From CADEDH01 sp963732695 (GTDB lineage Bacteria; Actinomycetota; Acidimicrobiia; Acidimicrobiales; SZUA-35): DNA of 64,000 nucleotides. Below, piece by piece: positions 8,720 through 16,888 of this stretch. A program made the position numbers and the translations under genes. How positions within the stretch are numbered: position 1 is the stretch's first letter; each line of letters begins with the position of its first letter. Under the pieces are notes generated by a model. The model made no database searches, had not been told where the DNA came from, and worked only from the letters and a program-made list of their open reading frames with translations. The DNA lies in contig CAVTAP010000013.1 in NCBI GenBank assembly GCA_963732695.1, positions 248,001 to 312,000 on the forward strand. The letters are read 5' to 3'.

Positions 8720-9528
8720 GCGACGGCTGGCGGGTTCCCACCCGCGCCACCACCAACGCCGGGCGTTCGATCGTGGTCACCGGGGCCGGCTCCGGCATCG
8801 GCCAGGCCACGGTGCAGGTGCTGGCCGGCCAGGGAGCCAACGTGGTGGCCGTCGACCTCACGGCAGACTCGCTGGCCTGGCTCGACGAGGCGCCCGACCT
8901 GGCCGGCGTGGTGCGGGTGAGCGGCAGCGTGACCGACGAGTCGACCAACGCCGAGATGGTGGCTGCCGCGGTGAAGGCGTTCGGCCGGCTCGACGCCGTG
9001 GCCCTCAACGCCGGGATCGTGGTCCTGGGGGACATCACGCGGGGCTCGATCGACGACTACGACCGGGTGATGGACGTCAACGTCCGGGGTGTGGTGCTGG
9101 GGCTCAAGGCGGCCCTGGCGGTGATGGAGGCCGGCTCGGCGGCCGTGATCACCGGCTCGATCTCCGGCCTCGGGGGCGACTCCGGCCTGTGGGCGTACAA
9201 CGCGGCCAAGGCGGCCGTGGTCAACCTGGCCCGGTCGGTCGCCCTCGACGTGGCCCACCGCGACATCCGGGTCAACGCCGTGTGCCCCGGCGCCACCCAC
9301 TCGGCCATGACGGCCGGCGTGCAGGGTCACCAGCAGGGCCAGGCCATGGCGGCCCGGGTGCCGCTCGGCCGGTTCGCCCAGCCGTGGGAGATCGGCGAGG
9401 TCATCGCCTTCCTCGCCTCGCCCGCTTCGTCCCACGTCACCGGGGTCGCCATCCCGGTCGACGGCGGCACCATGGCCGACAACGGCCAATGGGCCACCTA
9501 CGGCGCCCGGGCCGCCGGGTTCCACTAG
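8716..9528 (+). CDS. Short-chain dehydrogenase/reductase
   Basis: 270 residues. NAD(P)-binding TGAGSGIG, acidic VVAVDLT after strand 2 (favouring NAD), NAG at LNAGI, catalytic Ser in ITGSISG, and Tyr-Lys in YNAAK. The C-terminus has the classical VTGVAIPVDGG. The start is GTG at 8716, overlapping the methyltransferase stop, and no better start lies downstream. It is part of the P450 run. Confidence 0.9.
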   Translation: MSDGWRVPTRATTNAGRSIVVTGAGSGIGQATVQVLAGQGANVVAVDLTADSLAWLDEAPDLAGVVRVSGSVTDESTNAEMVAAAVKAFGRLDAVALNAGIVVLGDITRGSIDDYDRVMDVNVRGVVLGLKAALAVMEAGSAAVITGSISGLGGDSGLWAYNAAKAAVVNLARSVALDVAHRDIRVNAVCPGATHSAMTAGVQGHQQGQAMAARVPLGRFAQPWEIGEVIAFLASPASSHVTGVAIPVDGGTMADNGQWATYGARAAGFH

Positions 9529-9569
9529 CTCGTCCCCTCGTCTCACCCCCCTCGCTCCCCGGAGACACC

Positions 9570-10454
9570 GTGCCCCTGACCCCGACCGACCACGCCTGCG
9601 CCAGCTGCACCCCCGGCCCCCAGCGGGTGATCGACCACGAGTGGGGGGTGCTGAACGTGCCCCGGGTGTTCCGGGGGCCGCCCGAGTCGGTCCACGGGGG
9701 AGCGGTGGCCGGGCTGATCGTGTGCCTGGCCGACGCCCACCTGGCCGGGACCACGGCCCGGTTCAACGTGCGCCTGCACGCCCCGCCGCCGCTGGCCACC
9801 GATCTGCCCTACCAGGTGATCCCGTCCGAGGGCGGCCAGCGCCTCCGCTTCGAGGTGACCGGGCCCGACGGGGCCATGGTGCTGTCGGGCTGGGCGGCCA
9901 CCGCCGAGGGGATCGAGGCCGGGCTCGACCCGGTGGTGCCCGAGGACATCGTGGCCGACCTCGCCGCCCACACCACGCTCACCGAGGCCGAGCGGGAGAG
10001 CTTCGAGCGCCAGGTCGACCATCTGACCGAGGAGTTCGGCGAGTGCTTCGGCTGCGGCCCCGGCAATCCTGACGGCCTCCACCTGCGGCCCCGGGCCATC
10101 GACGACCGCCGGGCCTGGAGCGAGTGGCGGCCCGAGGCCCACTGGCTCGACGGTGACCTGCTCGGCACCCTCCCGGCCGTGGCCGCCCTCGACTGCTCGT
10201 CGTCGATCCCGTTCCGCCAGCTCGGGGTGCTGAGCGCCGACGAGCTGGCCCTCACCCTGCTCGGCACGTACGACGCCGAGATCCGTCGCCGGCCTCGGGC
10301 CGAGCTGCCCGGCGGGGAGTCGTACCGGATCGTCACCAGCCCCCGGCGCCGCGACGGCCGCAAGATCTGGGCCGACATCGGCCTGTTCGGCCCCGACGGC
10401 GAGGTCTACGTCCTCGGCTGCGCCACCTGGATCCTCGTGAACCAGGCCGCCTGA
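9570..10454 (+). CDS. Tandem hotdog-fold, PaaI-like thioesterase-like protein
   Basis: 294 residues from GTG 9570. The second half starts with CFGCGPGNPDGLHL, the hallmark opening of PaaI-type hotdog thioesterases. The first half has ESVHGGAVAGLIVCLADAHL, which matches the HGG-x-x-x-x-L helix of the same fold. I therefore read it as two fused hotdog domains, the second perhaps degenerate because its own HGG helix is replaced by WLDGDLLGTLPAVAALDC. An acyl-CoA thioesterase or acyl carrier role is inferred. It follows the SDR by 41 bp. An N-terminal CASC pair is unusual. Confidence 0.6.
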   Translation: MPLTPTDHACASCTPGPQRVIDHEWGVLNVPRVFRGPPESVHGGAVAGLIVCLADAHLAGTTARFNVRLHAPPPLATDLPYQVIPSEGGQRLRFEVTGPDGAMVLSGWAATAEGIEAGLDPVVPEDIVADLAAHTTLTEAERESFERQVDHLTEEFGECFGCGPGNPDGLHLRPRAIDDRRAWSEWRPEAHWLDGDLLGTLPAVAALDCSSSIPFRQLGVLSADELALTLLGTYDAEIRRRPRAELPGGESYRIVTSPRRRDGRKIWADIGLFGPDGEVYVLGCATWILVNQAA

Positions 10455-10464
10455 CCCGGAGCGA

Positions 10465-11763
10465 TCAGGTTGCCGGGACGGGTTCGGCCCCGGCGAGATG
10501 CTCGCGGCGATGGGCGGCGAAGGCCGCCACCAGCAGGCCCCCGGCGGCCACCATGGCCATGGTGGAGAGCGTATGGAAGCCGACGGCCCGCCGGATGAAG
10601 CCTGAGCTGAACCCGGCCAGGCCCCCGCACAGGCTCATCATCAGGTCGGCCGAGCCTTGCACCGCCACCCGGTGCTCGACCGGCACCGACTCGCTCAGCA
10701 GGCTGGAGCCGCCGATCAGGCCGAAGTTCCACCCCAACCCCAGGCCCCACAACGACGGGAACAGGAGCTGCTCGATGTCGCCCGACAGGGCGGCAAGGGC
10801 CGACGACGCGATGATGGCGACGGCGCCGATCTGGATCGCAGTCAGCCGGCCCCGCCGGTCGGCGATGCGGCCCACCAGGGGGCTGAAGGCGTACATGCCG
10901 GCGATGTGGACCGACACCACGTACTGGCTCACGCCCTCGTGCCCATGAAGCTTGAGGTGCACCGGGGTCATGGCCATGACCCCCACCATCGCCCCCTGGG
11001 AGACCATCATGGCCGCCAGGGCCAGCCGCGATCGGGGCTGGGCGCCGATGACCCGGAGCGCGGTGGCCAGCTTGGGCCGCTCGGCCCGGGCGTCGGGATT
11101 GATCCCGCCCGCCACCACCAGGGGATCGGGGCGGAGCTGGATGCCGATGTTCACCGCGGCGCAGGCGAACAGCGCCGAGCTGATCAGCCACGGGCCGGTG
11201 TAGCGGTGCAACCCCAGCACGTGCTCGCTCAGCCATTCGGCCGGCCCCACCAGCAGCGGCCCGAACACGGCGCCGAAGGTGGAGGCGAAGACGATGCGGC
11301 TCATGGCCTGGCCCCGTTCCTCCGGCAGGGCCAGGTCGGTGGCGGCGTACCGGGCCTGGAGGTTGGCGGCCTGGCCGTTGCCGAACACGAACAGGCCCAC
11401 CAGGAACACCGCCAGCTGATCGTGCTGGGCCCCGATGGCGGCCACCACCCCGCCCACCACGGCGAGCATGTAACCCATCTGGAGCCCCGGGCGCCGGCCC
11501 AGACGCCGCATGCGCCGGGCCATCACCTGGGACATCACCGCCGTGCCGGTGGTCGTCGTGGCCGTGGCGATCCCGGCCCACGGCGTGTTCTGCCCCAGGA
11601 TGTCCTGCACCACGAAGGCGCCGACCACGATGGCCGAGGCCAGCGCCCCCGCCCCCACCACCTGGCCCAGCATCAGCACCCGCAGGGTCCGGCGTTGGAT
11701 GAGCGCTCGTTGGGCGGCCTCGTCGTCCGGTAGCTCGATGTCGCTCACGTCCCCACCCTTCAT
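10465..11763 (-). CDS. MFS transporter
   Basis: 432 residues with 12 predicted membrane helices. The first segment ends in a short loop after helix 3 (MARRMRRLGRRPGLQMGY, the A-motif-like RxGRRP) and the second half repeats it as IADRRGRLTAIQIG. The long central loop holds INPDARAERPKLAT. The start may be the ATG at 11763 or GTG at 11748, the latter with GGGTGGGG just upstream. Probably an exporter by proton antiport, with the substrate unknown. It converges on the hotdog gene. Confidence 0.85.
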   Translation of the reverse strand: MKGGDVSDIELPDDEAAQRALIQRRTLRVLMLGQVVGAGALASAIVVGAFVVQDILGQNTPWAGIATATTTTGTAVMSQVMARRMRRLGRRPGLQMGYMLAVVGGVVAAIGAQHDQLAVFLVGLFVFGNGQAANLQARYAATDLALPEERGQAMSRIVFASTFGAVFGPLLVGPAEWLSEHVLGLHRYTGPWLISSALFACAAVNIGIQLRPDPLVVAGGINPDARAERPKLATALRVIGAQPRSRLALAAMMVSQGAMVGVMAMTPVHLKLHGHEGVSQYVVSVHIAGMYAFSPLVGRIADRRGRLTAIQIGAVAIIASSALAALSGDIEQLLFPSLWGLGLGWNFGLIGGSSLLSESVPVEHRVAVQGSADLMMSLCGGLAGFSSGFIRRAVGFHTLSTMAMVAAGGLLVAAFAAHRREHLAGAEPVPAT

Positions 11764-11842
11764 CCGGACGTCCGGCCAATGCTAGCCACGCCGCTCTCCC
11801 CGGGCCGAAGTGACCCGGGGCGGCGAGGGGCGGGCGATGGGA

Positions 11843-12643
11843 TCAGCGGCCGGTGAACTTGGGTGGGCGCTTCTCGATGAAGGCCTGGCGGCCCTCGTCG
11901 AAGTCGGCGGTGGCCCGGGCCAGGTGGAGGGCGAGGCCCTGTTGGCGGTAGGCGTCGTCAACCGACGCCTCCCAGCTCTGGTACACGGCGGCCTTGGTGA
12001 TGCCCAGCACCTTGGTGGGGCCGGTGGCCAGCTCGGTCACCAGCGCGTCGGTGGCCGTGTCGAGCTCGCTGTCGGGAGCGACGATGGTGACCAGACCCCA
12101 CCGCTCGGCCTCGGCCGCCGTCAGCGTTGCCCCCCGCATGGCCCACTCCAGGGCCTTGCCGATGCCCACGTACTGCTGGAGCAGGCTGGTGCCGGTGGCC
12201 AGGCCCCGGCGGACGAAGGGGATGGCCAGCGTGGCCGACTCCGCCATCACCCGGAAGTCGCAGGCCAGGGCCAGGTTGAACCCGGCCCCGTGGGCGTGAC
12301 CGTTGATCCGGGCGATCACCGGCTTGGGCATGGCCCGCAGCCGGTGCACGATCAGGGGCCAGCGGCCCTCGCCCCGGGTGTACTGCTCGATCGGGTCGGC
12401 CAGGGGGCGCAGAGGGGTATCGGCGTCGGCCATGTCCCGCAGGTCGTCGCCGGCGCAGAAGGCCCGGCCGGCTCCGGTGAGCACCACCACCCGCACCGAG
12501 CGGTCGCGCTCGATCGTGTCGATGACGTCGAGCAGCTCGATCCCGATGCGGATGTTGAGGGCGTTGAGCCGGTCGGGCCGGCTGAGCGTGATCCGGCAGC
12601 AGCCGTCGACGGTGTCGACTTCGAGGTGTCGGTAGTCGGTCAT
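11843..12643 (-). CDS. Enoyl-CoA hydratase/isomerase family protein
   Basis: 266 residues from ATG 12643, or 270 from ATG 12655. Crotonase fold: SRPDRLNALN, the oxyanion-hole segments AFCAGDDL and INGHAHGAGFNLALACDFRVM, and the family's C-terminal helices. The two catalytic glutamates of true hydratases are not obvious: the position after the second oxyanion segment reads FVRRGLATGTSLLQQYVG, without Glu. It may be an isomerase, a hydrolase or a divergent lyase. It begins within 15 bp of the upstream SDR and is the last gene of a reverse run. Confidence 0.85.
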   Translation of the reverse strand: MTDYRHLEVDTVDGCCRITLSRPDRLNALNIRIGIELLDVIDTIERDRSVRVVVLTGAGRAFCAGDDLRDMADADTPLRPLADPIEQYTRGEGRWPLIVHRLRAMPKPVIARINGHAHGAGFNLALACDFRVMAESATLAIPFVRRGLATGTSLLQQYVGIGKALEWAMRGATLTAAEAERWGLVTIVAPDSELDTATDALVTELATGPTKVLGITKAAVYQSWEASVDDAYRQQGLALHLARATADFDEGRQAFIEKRPPKFTGR

Positions 12644-12657
12644 GCGTCGGGCCATCG

Positions 12658-13458
12658 TCAGATGGCGGTCCAGCCACCGTCGACGAACAGCACCTGGCCG
12701 GTGACGAACGTGGAGGCGTCGGAGGCGAGGAAGATCAGGGCGCCGTCGAGCTCGCCCTCGTTGCCGGCCCGACCCATCGGGGTGCCGTCCACGATGTAGG
12801 CCATGCCCCCCGAGGTGGCGAACATGTTGGCGTTCATCTCGGTCTCGAACCAGCCGGGGGCGATGGCGTTGCACCGCACCCCCTTGCGGGCCCACTGCGA
12901 CGCCAGCTCCCGGGTGAGGTTGTGGAGGCCGCCCTTGGCCGCCGCGTAGCCCGGGATCTTGAGCCGGCCGCCGCCTCCGGCGCCGAGCACCGAGCCGATG
13001 TTGATGACCGACCCCGGCCGTTCGTTCTCGATCATCCAGCGGGCGCTGAGGCGGGCCAGCTCGTACGGGGCGACCAGGTCGATCTCCAGCTCCCGGCGGA
13101 ACTCGTCGAGGTCGTCGTCGATGGCGGCCAGTACCCGGGTGATGCCGGCGTTGTTGATCACCACGTCGATCTGGCCGAACTCCTCCAGGGCCGCTGCCAC
13201 CAGGGCGGCGGGGGCGCCGGGGGCGGCCAGGTCGCACGCCACGGCCAGCGCCCGGGGCAGCTCGGCCGCCAGCACGTTCAGCCGGTCGACCCGGCGGGCC
13301 GCCATCACCACCGAGGCCCCGGTGGCGCTCAGGGCCTGGGCGAAGCGGTGGCCGAGGCCGGAGCTGGCCCCGGTGAGGATGGCCACCTTGCCGTCGAGGC
13401 GGAACGAGGCGAGCGGGTCGACGGCGGACCCGGGGGCCGGGCTGGTATCGGTTGCCAT
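12658..13458 (-). CDS. Short-chain dehydrogenase/reductase
   Basis: 266 residues. TGASSGLG cofactor motif, AARR after strand 2 (basic, suggests NADP), NNAG, catalytic Ser in NIGSVLGAG, Tyr and Lys in YAAAKGG, and C-terminal VTGQVLFVDGGW. ATG 13458 is preferred over the upstream start because MATDTSP matches spacing to the dinucleotide motif. Likely cotranscribed with the enoyl-CoA hydratase gene 3 to 15 bp downstream. Confidence 0.9.
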   Translation of the reverse strand: MATDTSPAPGSAVDPLASFRLDGKVAILTGASSGLGHRFAQALSATGASVVMAARRVDRLNVLAAELPRALAVACDLAAPGAPAALVAAALEEFGQIDVVINNAGITRVLAAIDDDLDEFRRELEIDLVAPYELARLSARWMIENERPGSVINIGSVLGAGGGGRLKIPGYAAAKGGLHNLTRELASQWARKGVRCNAIAPGWFETEMNANMFATSGGMAYIVDGTPMGRAGNEGELDGALIFLASDASTFVTGQVLFVDGGWTAI

Positions 13459-13521
13459 GGCCCGCATGTTGGCACGTCCCGACCGCCCCGGCGAACGCCG
13501 ACAGGAGCCGGCTCGGCGGGG

Positions 13522-14121
13522 TCAGAGCGGGGCGACGCCGAGGTGACGCCGGAAGCGGGCGGCCAGGTGGCGGCCGTCCCGCGGGGGAAGCACGAGGGGC
13601 ACGGGGTCGGCCGACACGGCCACGGTGACGAACACCGGGCCCGGCTGGCGGCGGGCGGCGTCCACGGCGTCGGCCAGCTGGGTCTCGGCGGTGACAGTGA
13701 CGGCCACCAGCCAGCCGCAGGCGGCGGCCACCGCGGCCAGGTCGGTACGGCCGCCGTCGGCCCGGTTGGTGTGGGTGGGCTGCATGCCGGTCTCGCCGTA
13801 GTGGCCGTTGTCGATCACCACCACCGCCAGGTTGGCCGGCTGCATCCGCCCGATGGTCGACAGCGACCCCAGGCCCATCAGGGCCTCGCCGTCGCCCGTG
13901 ATCACCAGCACCCGGCGGTCGGGCTGGGCCAGGGCCAGGCCGAGGCCGATCGTGGCCGCCCCGCCCATGGCCCCCCACAGGGGGAAGGTGGCGTCGTGGT
14001 CGCCGGCGGCGGTGGCATCCCAGGCGGTGGAGCCGAGGCCGGTGACGACGAGCAGATCGTCGTCCCGGTCGGCCAGGAGCTGGGCCACCACGGCCCGCCG
14101 GTCGAGCCCGATGCCGCTCAC
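13522..14121 (-). CDS. ThDP-dependent decarboxylase, beta (ThDP-binding) subunit
   Basis: 199 residues. The ThDP/Mg motif is present: GDGEALMGLGSLSTI opens it and VVVIDNGHYGETG closes it, with about 27 residues between GDG and N. The form resembles the small subunit of sulfopyruvate decarboxylase (ComE) or the C-terminal half of phosphonopyruvate decarboxylase, which also have a NG-x-Y-x-x-TG-x-QPT segment. The GTG start at 14121 overlaps the alpha stop as GTGA. Substrate is probably a 2-oxo acid, with sulfopyruvate or phosphonopyruvate only candidates. Confidence 0.75.
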   Translation of the reverse strand: MSGIGLDRRAVVAQLLADRDDDLLVVTGLGSTAWDATAAGDHDATFPLWGAMGGAATIGLGLALAQPDRRVLVITGDGEALMGLGSLSTIGRMQPANLAVVVIDNGHYGETGMQPTHTNRADGGRTDLAAVAAACGWLVAVTVTAETQLADAVDAARRQPGPVFVTVAVSADPVPLVLPPRDGRHLAARFRRHLGVAPL

Positions 14122-14727
14122 GGCCGGCTCCCGTCGGCCCCGGGCCCGCCGAACCCGGCCCGGTCGGCCTCGGACCCGGCCGAGGCGCCGTGGCCGGCCG
14201 GGGCGAAGGCCTTGGCCCCGATGGCCCGCTGGCCGATGGCGACGGCGCAGGCCGTGCCGCCCGTGAACACCATGGTGGCCGCCGCTTCCACCGTCTCGGC
14301 GATGCGGGCGGCGTCGTCGACCTCGAAGGTCACGAGCCCGCACAGCCGCAGCACCTCGGGTGTGATCTGGCCCATCGGTAGCTGCCACGGGTTGGCCTCG
14401 CCGAACTGGCCCCGCATGGTGACCACGAGCAGGCCGGCCACGCCGCAACTGCGCCACAGCGACAGCATGTTCACGCAGTTGCCCACCCCGCTCGACTGCA
14501 TGAGCACGGCGCTGCGCTGCCCGCCCAGCCAGGCCCCGGCGGCCAGGGCCACCCCCTCCTCCTCGGTGCTGAGCGGCACCAGGGTGATGGTCGGATCGGC
14601 GCCGGCAGCAGCCGATGAGCGCGCTGAGCCCGGCGTCGGGCACGTACGACACCTGGGCCACGCCGTGGCGGCGCAGCACGGCGTGCACCTCGCCGGCCCA
14701 GGCCGGGTCGGTGGTGCCGTTGCTCAC
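14118..14727 (-). CDS. ThDP-dependent decarboxylase, alpha subunit (frameshifted)
   Basis: Read across one break this is 202 residues, typical for ComD-like alpha subunits: LSTEEEGVALAAGAWLGG with the ThDP-activating Glu, SAVLMQSSGVGNCVN, and TMRGQFGEANPWQLPMG. From the GTG at 14727 the frame reads well to SALI, then shifts. Removing one C at about 14612-14613 (plus strand) restores SALIAAAGADPTITLVPLS. The span (610 nt) is one more than a multiple of three, as one insertion predicts. The start overlaps the SDR stop as GTGA, and the stop overlaps the beta start, so three genes are chained. An assembly error is more likely than a real lesion. Confidence 0.7.
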
Positions 14728-15590
14728 AGTCGGCGGGCGACGGGGGCCTGGCCGGTGGTGCCGTGGGCCATGCCGACCATGCGGTGCACGTTGCGGGTGT
14801 TCTTGAGCCGGCCGAAGATCCGGGGGCCGGCGGCCAGCAGGGCCCCGTCCACCGCGATCGACTGGCCGCTCACGAAGGCCGAGTCGTCCCCGGCCAGCCA
14901 CAGGGCGGCTCCGGCGATGTCGGCCCCCTCGCCCCGCTTGGGCAGGGGCTGGAGCTCATCGATCATGGCCTCGGCGTCGTCGACGTCACCCCCGTGCATG
15001 AGGGGAGTGAAGATCACGCCGGGACAGATGGCGTTGACCCGGATGCTGTGGGGGGCCAGCTCCAGGGCGGTGGTGGTGGTGAGGTTGACCACGGCCGCCT
15101 TGGCCGCCGAGTAGGCCTGGGGCCCGGCGCCGCCACCCAGCCCGGCCACCGAGGCGGTGTTGATGATCGAGCCGCCCTCGCCCTGCTCGATCAGGACCCG
15201 GGCGGCGTACTTGGTGCCGAGGAACACGCCCCGCACCAGCACGGCGAACGTCGTGTCCCAGTGGTCGACCTCGAGCTCGGTGATGGGGCCGAAGGCGCCG
15301 CCGATGCCGGCGTTGTTGAACATGACGTCGAGGCGGCCGAAGGCATCGGTGGCCAGCGCCACGGCGGCGGCCACGTCGTCCTCCACACTCACGTCGCACC
15401 GGGTGAAGCGGGCCGCCGGGCCCAGGGCCTCGGCGGCGGCCCGGCCGGCGTCGGCGTTGAAGTCGGCGATGACGACCTTGGCCCCCTCGGCCACGAACCG
15501 CTCGGCGGTGGCCAACCCCATGCCGCTGGCAGCGCCGGTGATCACCGCCACCTTGCCCGCCAGCTGCCCGTTCCCGCTGCCGTCGCTCAT
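14724..15590 (-). CDS. Short-chain dehydrogenase/reductase
   Basis: 288 residues, slightly long. TGAASGMG, ADFN after strand 2 (NAD-type acid), NNAG, catalytic Ser in NTASVAG, Tyr-Lys in YSAAK, and a C-terminal SGQSIAVDGALL. After the usual end it carries about 30 extra residues (FGRLKNTRNVHRMVGMAHG) that may cover the active site. AGGAGAAGGGA lies upstream of the ATG. It heads the reverse run SDR, ThDP alpha, ThDP beta, SDR, enoyl-CoA hydratase. Confidence 0.9.
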   Translation of the reverse strand: MSDGSGNGQLAGKVAVITGAASGMGLATAERFVAEGAKVVIADFNADAGRAAAEALGPAARFTRCDVSVEDDVAAAVALATDAFGRLDVMFNNAGIGGAFGPITELEVDHWDTTFAVLVRGVFLGTKYAARVLIEQGEGGSIINTASVAGLGGGAGPQAYSAAKAAVVNLTTTTALELAPHSIRVNAICPGVIFTPLMHGGDVDDAEAMIDELQPLPKRGEGADIAGAALWLAGDDSAFVSGQSIAVDGALLAAGPRIFGRLKNTRNVHRMVGMAHGTTGQAPVARRL

Positions 15591-15691
15591 CTGGTTCGGT
15601 CCCTTCTCCTGATCAGGGCCGTCCCTGGCGGGCGACCCGGGCCCGATCCTGCCACCTGGGCCCGACGTCGGCCAGTGGGCCCGCTCAACCC

Positions 15692-15742
15692 CCGAACTGT
15701 GGCACCAGGTGCTGCATTCTGCACGCTGGTGCCACAGTTCGG
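15692..15742. repeat. Perfect 17-bp inverted repeat, hairpin
   Basis: Arms 15692-15708 and 15726-15742 are exact reverse complements starting CCGAACTG. The stem can extend through GTGC (15709-15712) and GCAC (15721-15724) with one bulged G. It lies just downstream of the SnoaL-like gene end (15756) and upstream of the SDR start. The CCGAACTG end is shared with the 115-bp element at 33035. It could act as a terminator, but it has no T-tract. Confidence 0.8.
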
Positions 15743-15755
15743 AGGAACGGCTTCG

Positions 15756-16145
15756 TCACGGCAGGGTGACACCGAAGAAGCCGAGGGTGACGGTGATGCG
15801 GCCGTCGGGGGCGAGGCGCATGGCGTCGATCCCGTCCACGATGGTGGCGCCGTCGGCCCCGGTGAGGGTCCAGGCGAAGCGGGCCTGGCTGTGGTGGGCG
15901 TCGACGGCCGAGGCCCGGGTGAACGACGAGCCGGGGAAGCGTGCGGCGATGCCGTCCATCATGGCCGTGATGCCATCGTGCCCGGCCACCTCGGAGGCGC
16001 CGTCGCAGTAGTAGGAGTCGGGGCTGAAGACGGCCTCCACCAGCGCCCGCCGGCTGTCGGGGGCGGCGTTCCAGGCGTCGAGGTAGCGGGTGACGACCGC
16101 CTCGATATCGGTCGTCTGATCGGCGGCGGTTGCGGTGTCGGTCAT
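15756..16145 (-). CDS. SnoaL/NTF2-like protein
   Basis: 129 residues from ATG 16145, preceded by AAAGGACA. NTF2-like fold: helix DIEAVVTRYLDAWNAAPDSRRALVEAVFSPDSYYCD, then ARFAWTLTGADGATIVDGIDAMRLAPDGRITVTLGFFG. It resembles the nuclear transport factor 2 domain proteins found beside catabolic SDRs. The function is not specific. The upstream in-frame extension lacks a ribosome site and is not used. It is divergent from the RidA gene. Confidence 0.75.
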   Translation of the reverse strand: MTDTATAADQTTDIEAVVTRYLDAWNAAPDSRRALVEAVFSPDSYYCDGASEVAGHDGITAMMDGIAARFPGSSFTRASAVDAHHSQARFAWTLTGADGATIVDGIDAMRLAPDGRITVTLGFFGVTLP

Positions 16146-16243
16146 GGTCGTGTCCTTTCGTCGGTCCGGGTGATCCGGGGTGATGGGTCCACTCTCCTCC
16201 CGGGGCGGCACGGCGGCGATTACCTGCTGGGTAGCGTGCTGGT

Positions 16244-16642
16244 GTGAGCACCCCGGTCAACGCCACCATCGCCCCCGCCGGCATCGCCCCGCCGGCCGCC
16301 AACTACGCCCACGCCGTGGCCACCACCGGGGCCGGGCGCTGGCTCCACACCTCGGGCGTGGTGCCGGTGGCGCCTGACGGCACGGTCCCGGCCGGGGTGG
16401 CGGCCCAGGCCGAGGTGATCTGGGCCAACATCGGGGCCATGTTGGCCGAGGCCGGGATGGGCCCGGCCGACGTGGTATCGGTGACCACCTACGTCACCCC
16501 CGGGCAGGTGCTGGCCGACGTGATGGCCGCCCGCGACCGCTTCCTGGCCGGCCACCGGGCGGCGTCGACCCTGCTGGTGGTGGCCGAGCTGGCCCAGCCG
16601 GCCTGGCTGCTCGAGATCCAGGTGGTGGCGGCCGCCGCCTGA
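16244..16642 (+). CDS. RidA/YjgF-family protein
   Basis: 132 residues, trimeric enamine/imine deaminase family. Typical segments are YAHAVATTGAGRWLHTSG, VAAQAEVIWANIGAMLAEAGMGPADVVSVTTYVT and the end HRAASTLLVVAELAQPAWLLEIQVVA. The Arg that grips the substrate carboxylate is probably the Arg in HRAAST, and the Glu follows in LLEIQ. The start is GTG 16244 with no strong ribosome site. The N-terminal TSG takes the place of the usual S-G-Q, so the substrate range may differ. Confidence 0.85.
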   Translation: MSTPVNATIAPAGIAPPAANYAHAVATTGAGRWLHTSGVVPVAPDGTVPAGVAAQAEVIWANIGAMLAEAGMGPADVVSVTTYVTPGQVLADVMAARDRFLAGHRAASTLLVVAELAQPAWLLEIQVVAAAA

Positions 16643-16644
16643 TC

Positions 16645-16760
16645 CGAATCCGACGCACGAAATCCGCGCCCCGGCGGCGAACTGCGTCATGTTTTCGATG
16701 GATTTCGGGCGATTCGCGACGCAGTTGGGTCGGAGGGTGCGATTTCCGTCGCGCAGATCG
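16645..16760. repeat. 116-bp palindromic intergenic element, copy B
   Basis: This stretch matches the 115-bp element at 33035-33149 along its length. Shared blocks are the left arm ending CCGCGCC, the next GGCGAACTGCGTCA, and the right arm TTTCCGTCGCGCAG. The outer arms (16645-16670 and about 16735-16760) are imperfect inverted repeats, and AACTGCGTC at 16680-16688 pairs exactly with GACGCAGTT at 16718-16726 inside. It lies between RidA and the next operon. There is no coding content. Confidence 0.75.
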
Positions 16761-16888
16761 CAAGGACACGCCGTCGACGAGACCCGGCCCCGAGGTGTCA
16801 GATCGATGTCAGAAAGGCGTCATCGGCGATGACCGGCGGGGCCACGGATTGGCGTCGGGGCAGGCCGCTGGGCCTCTAGAGTGAGCCG

